Assembly (NCBI GenBank): GCA_013336165.1
Contig: JAAXUF010000001.1
Coordinates: forward strand, 248,001-312,000
DNA length: 64,000 bases
Direction of reading: 5' to 3'
Source of the DNA: Coriobacteriia bacterium
GTDB taxonomy: Bacteria > Actinomycetota > Coriobacteriia > Anaerosomatales > JAAXUF01
A program made the translations under genes and the position numbers. The stretch's first letter is position 1; each line of letters opens with the position of its first letter. Below are positions 62,789-64,000 of this stretch, one piece after another. The notes under the pieces are model-generated. The model was not told the origin of the DNA and searched no databases. It saw only the letters and a program-made list of their open reading frames with translations.

Positions 62789-64000
62789 CTAGTGCACGGA
62801 GCAGGACAAACACGGATCGTACGCACGAACAAGCTGTTCGACGCGCAGTATGAACTCTTCCTCAGGAAGATGAACCACGGTGGGCGCAAAAGCCCGCATA
62901 TCGGCTTCCAGATTCGCCAGATTCTGCGCGGTCGGAGTGATAACGTCACCTGCCGTCAGAACGCCATCCTCACCAATTGTCACCGAATGGTAGAGCGTTC
63001 CGCGAGGGGCCTCGGTTGCCGCTGTACCTTCACCGGCACGAATCGTGTACTTCACGGGAGCGCTTGAGCCTGTGTCCTCAAGCAGCGTCTCGCACAGAAT
63101 CGCGCATCGCTCGGCAGCATCCACCAGCTCGATAGCCTGACAGAGGTTGTTGTAGAACGTGTTCTTCGAAACCGCTCGGAATCCCGCCTTAGACGCGACG
63201 ATACGCGCAGCCGGGGTCAACCGGTCCCATGACAAATTGACACGCGGTAGCGAACCGACCATGAACGTCCGGCCGCCGACAGTCGAATGCTTCGCGTTAC
63301 TGTGGCCAACCACCGACTCATCGACAAACTGCCGGTATTCGCTCACCGGGCGGCACCACCCCGCGTCCAGCGCGCAGATCTCTCCGTCATAGATCGCATA
63401 GTCGCCGTCGTCGTGAAGAGCCAGCATTTCGCCTTGCGTCTGAAATGTTGGTATGTCAAAGGTGGAGAAGAGCGCGACGGTCTCGACAACATCATTGGCC
63501 ACGGCATGAAGCCGAGCCGCGAAGGTCTCAAGATCATGCGCGCTTGGCTCGGCGGTGAATCCTCCGACGGCCGCAGCAATCGGATGCACCGGACGCCCAC
63601 CCACCATCGTCGTGAGTTCGTTGCCGAGCTTCTTGATCGCAAGCGCCCTATGGAACACCTCCGGGTGAGTCTCGGCAAGCGGGAGCACGTTAGGCTGACC
63701 AACATAATCAGGAGCCGCCAAGATGTAGAGATGCGTCGCGTGATTCTGCAGGTAGGAGCCGTGGACGAGAAGCCTCCGGAGCATCTTCGTGCGCTCCGAA
63801 ACCTCAATGCCCATAGCGGCCTCGACGGCTTTGAGCGAAGTTACCGCGTGATTTGGGGAGCAGATTCCGCAAATACGCGAGGTGATGAGCGGCGCCTCGT
63901 CGAAACGGCGTCCGACAATCATCGACTCAAAGAGACGGGTCGGCTCGATGATGTCCATGCGAATCTCGCCGACGACGCCGCCTTCGACCTCGACAGAGAT
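62789..64000 (-). CDS. [NiFe] hydrogenase large subunit, C-terminal part
   Basis: About 403 codons, open at the right edge of the window. The first Ni-binding pair is in SRICGICSPNHA and the second in DPCLSC near the C-terminus. The motif and the GRRFDEAPLITSRICGIC context fit group 3 cytoplasmic hydrogenases (Mvh/HoxH/sulfhydrogenase type) better than uptake types. The protein ends DPCLSCSVH and stops at once, so the C-terminal extension normally cut off by a maturation peptidase is absent. The small subunit and electron-transfer partners should lie upstream, outside the window. Not NuoD: complex I lacks these Cys. Confidence 0.93.
   Translation of the reverse strand: MSVEVEGGVVGEIRMDIIEPTRLFESMIVGRRFDEAPLITSRICGICSPNHAVTSLKAVEAAMGIEVSERTKMLRRLLVHGSYLQNHATHLYILAAPDYVGQPNVLPLAETHPEVFHRALAIKKLGNELTTMVGGRPVHPIAAAVGGFTAEPSAHDLETFAARLHAVANDVVETVALFSTFDIPTFQTQGEMLALHDDGDYAIYDGEICALDAGWCRPVSEYRQFVDESVVGHSNAKHSTVGGRTFMVGSLPRVNLSWDRLTPAARIVASKAGFRAVSKNTFYNNLCQAIELVDAAERCAILCETLLEDTGSSAPVKYTIRAGEGTAATEAPRGTLYHSVTIGEDGVLTAGDVITPTAQNLANLEADMRAFAPTVVHLPEEEFILRVEQLVRAYDPCLSCSVH

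Noticed and set aside
62789-64000. Complex I subunit NuoD or group 4 relative
   Set aside because: Both Cys pairs of the Ni site (ICGIC and DPCLSC) are intact, which NuoD lacks.

Overview
The window is a high-GC, mostly minus-strand bacterial chromosome segment. Gene content and order point to an anaerobic actinobacterium close to the class Coriobacteriia (an inference; no marker was searched). The pointers are dnaG directly before rpoD, PPDK with its regulatory kinase, hrcA under a CIRCE element, the mreBCD-mrdA-rodA-radical SAM-DUF2344-rng-rplU-rpmA-obg-proBA-nadD-yqeK-rsfS train, a membrane-embedded LuxR regulator beside a Tat-exported flavin reductase, and a [NiFe] hydrogenase.

Layout. 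1-6.4 kb: start of rpoD, dnaG, dgt, a small membrane protein and ppdK. 6.5-11.9 kb: ppsR, glyS, glyQ, recO, deoC. 11.9-20.9 kb: a tightly overlapped train (era, cdd, a DgkA-PAP2 fusion, ybeY, a short PgpH-like HD protein, phoH, mtaB, rsmE, dnaJ, hrcA) behind the CIRCE operator. 20.9-31 kb: hemW, lepA, the plus-strand rpsT, holA, comEC, comEA, leuS. 31.1-32.4 kb: a CcdA/thioredoxin pair. 32.4-38.6 kb: accessory genes: an acyltransferase, a lipoprotein serine hydrolase, the membrane LuxR regulator, and a Tat/lipobox FMN-FAD reductase that converges on it. 38.95-42.73 kb: a 3.8-kb remnant integrative island at the 3' end of tRNA-Ala(GGC), bounded by 25-bp direct repeats, with a truncated integrase, an NYN-domain nuclease and a small minus-strand cassette. 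42.8-51.2 kb: EamA transporter, rsfS, a degenerate LCP/LytR_C protein, yqeK, nadD, proA, proB, obg, rpmA, rplU. 51.2-62.7 kb: rng, DUF2344, radical SAM, DUF697, rodA, mrdA, mreD, mreC, mreB, radC. 62.8-64 kb: 3' part of a [NiFe] hydrogenase large subunit, running off the window.

Most of the window is housekeeping: replication initiation, translation, ribosome assembly, cell elongation, proline and NAD synthesis, protein folding. The parts worth most attention are the tRNA-Ala island, whose nuclease has a promoter-hairpin-UUCG-terminator leader, and the membrane LuxR/flavin reductase pair, with repeated AGGGGT motifs in the reductase promoter region. Starts were chosen from Shine-Dalgarno spacing, 4-bp ATGA/GTGA overlaps and family N-termini; doubtful cases are stated.
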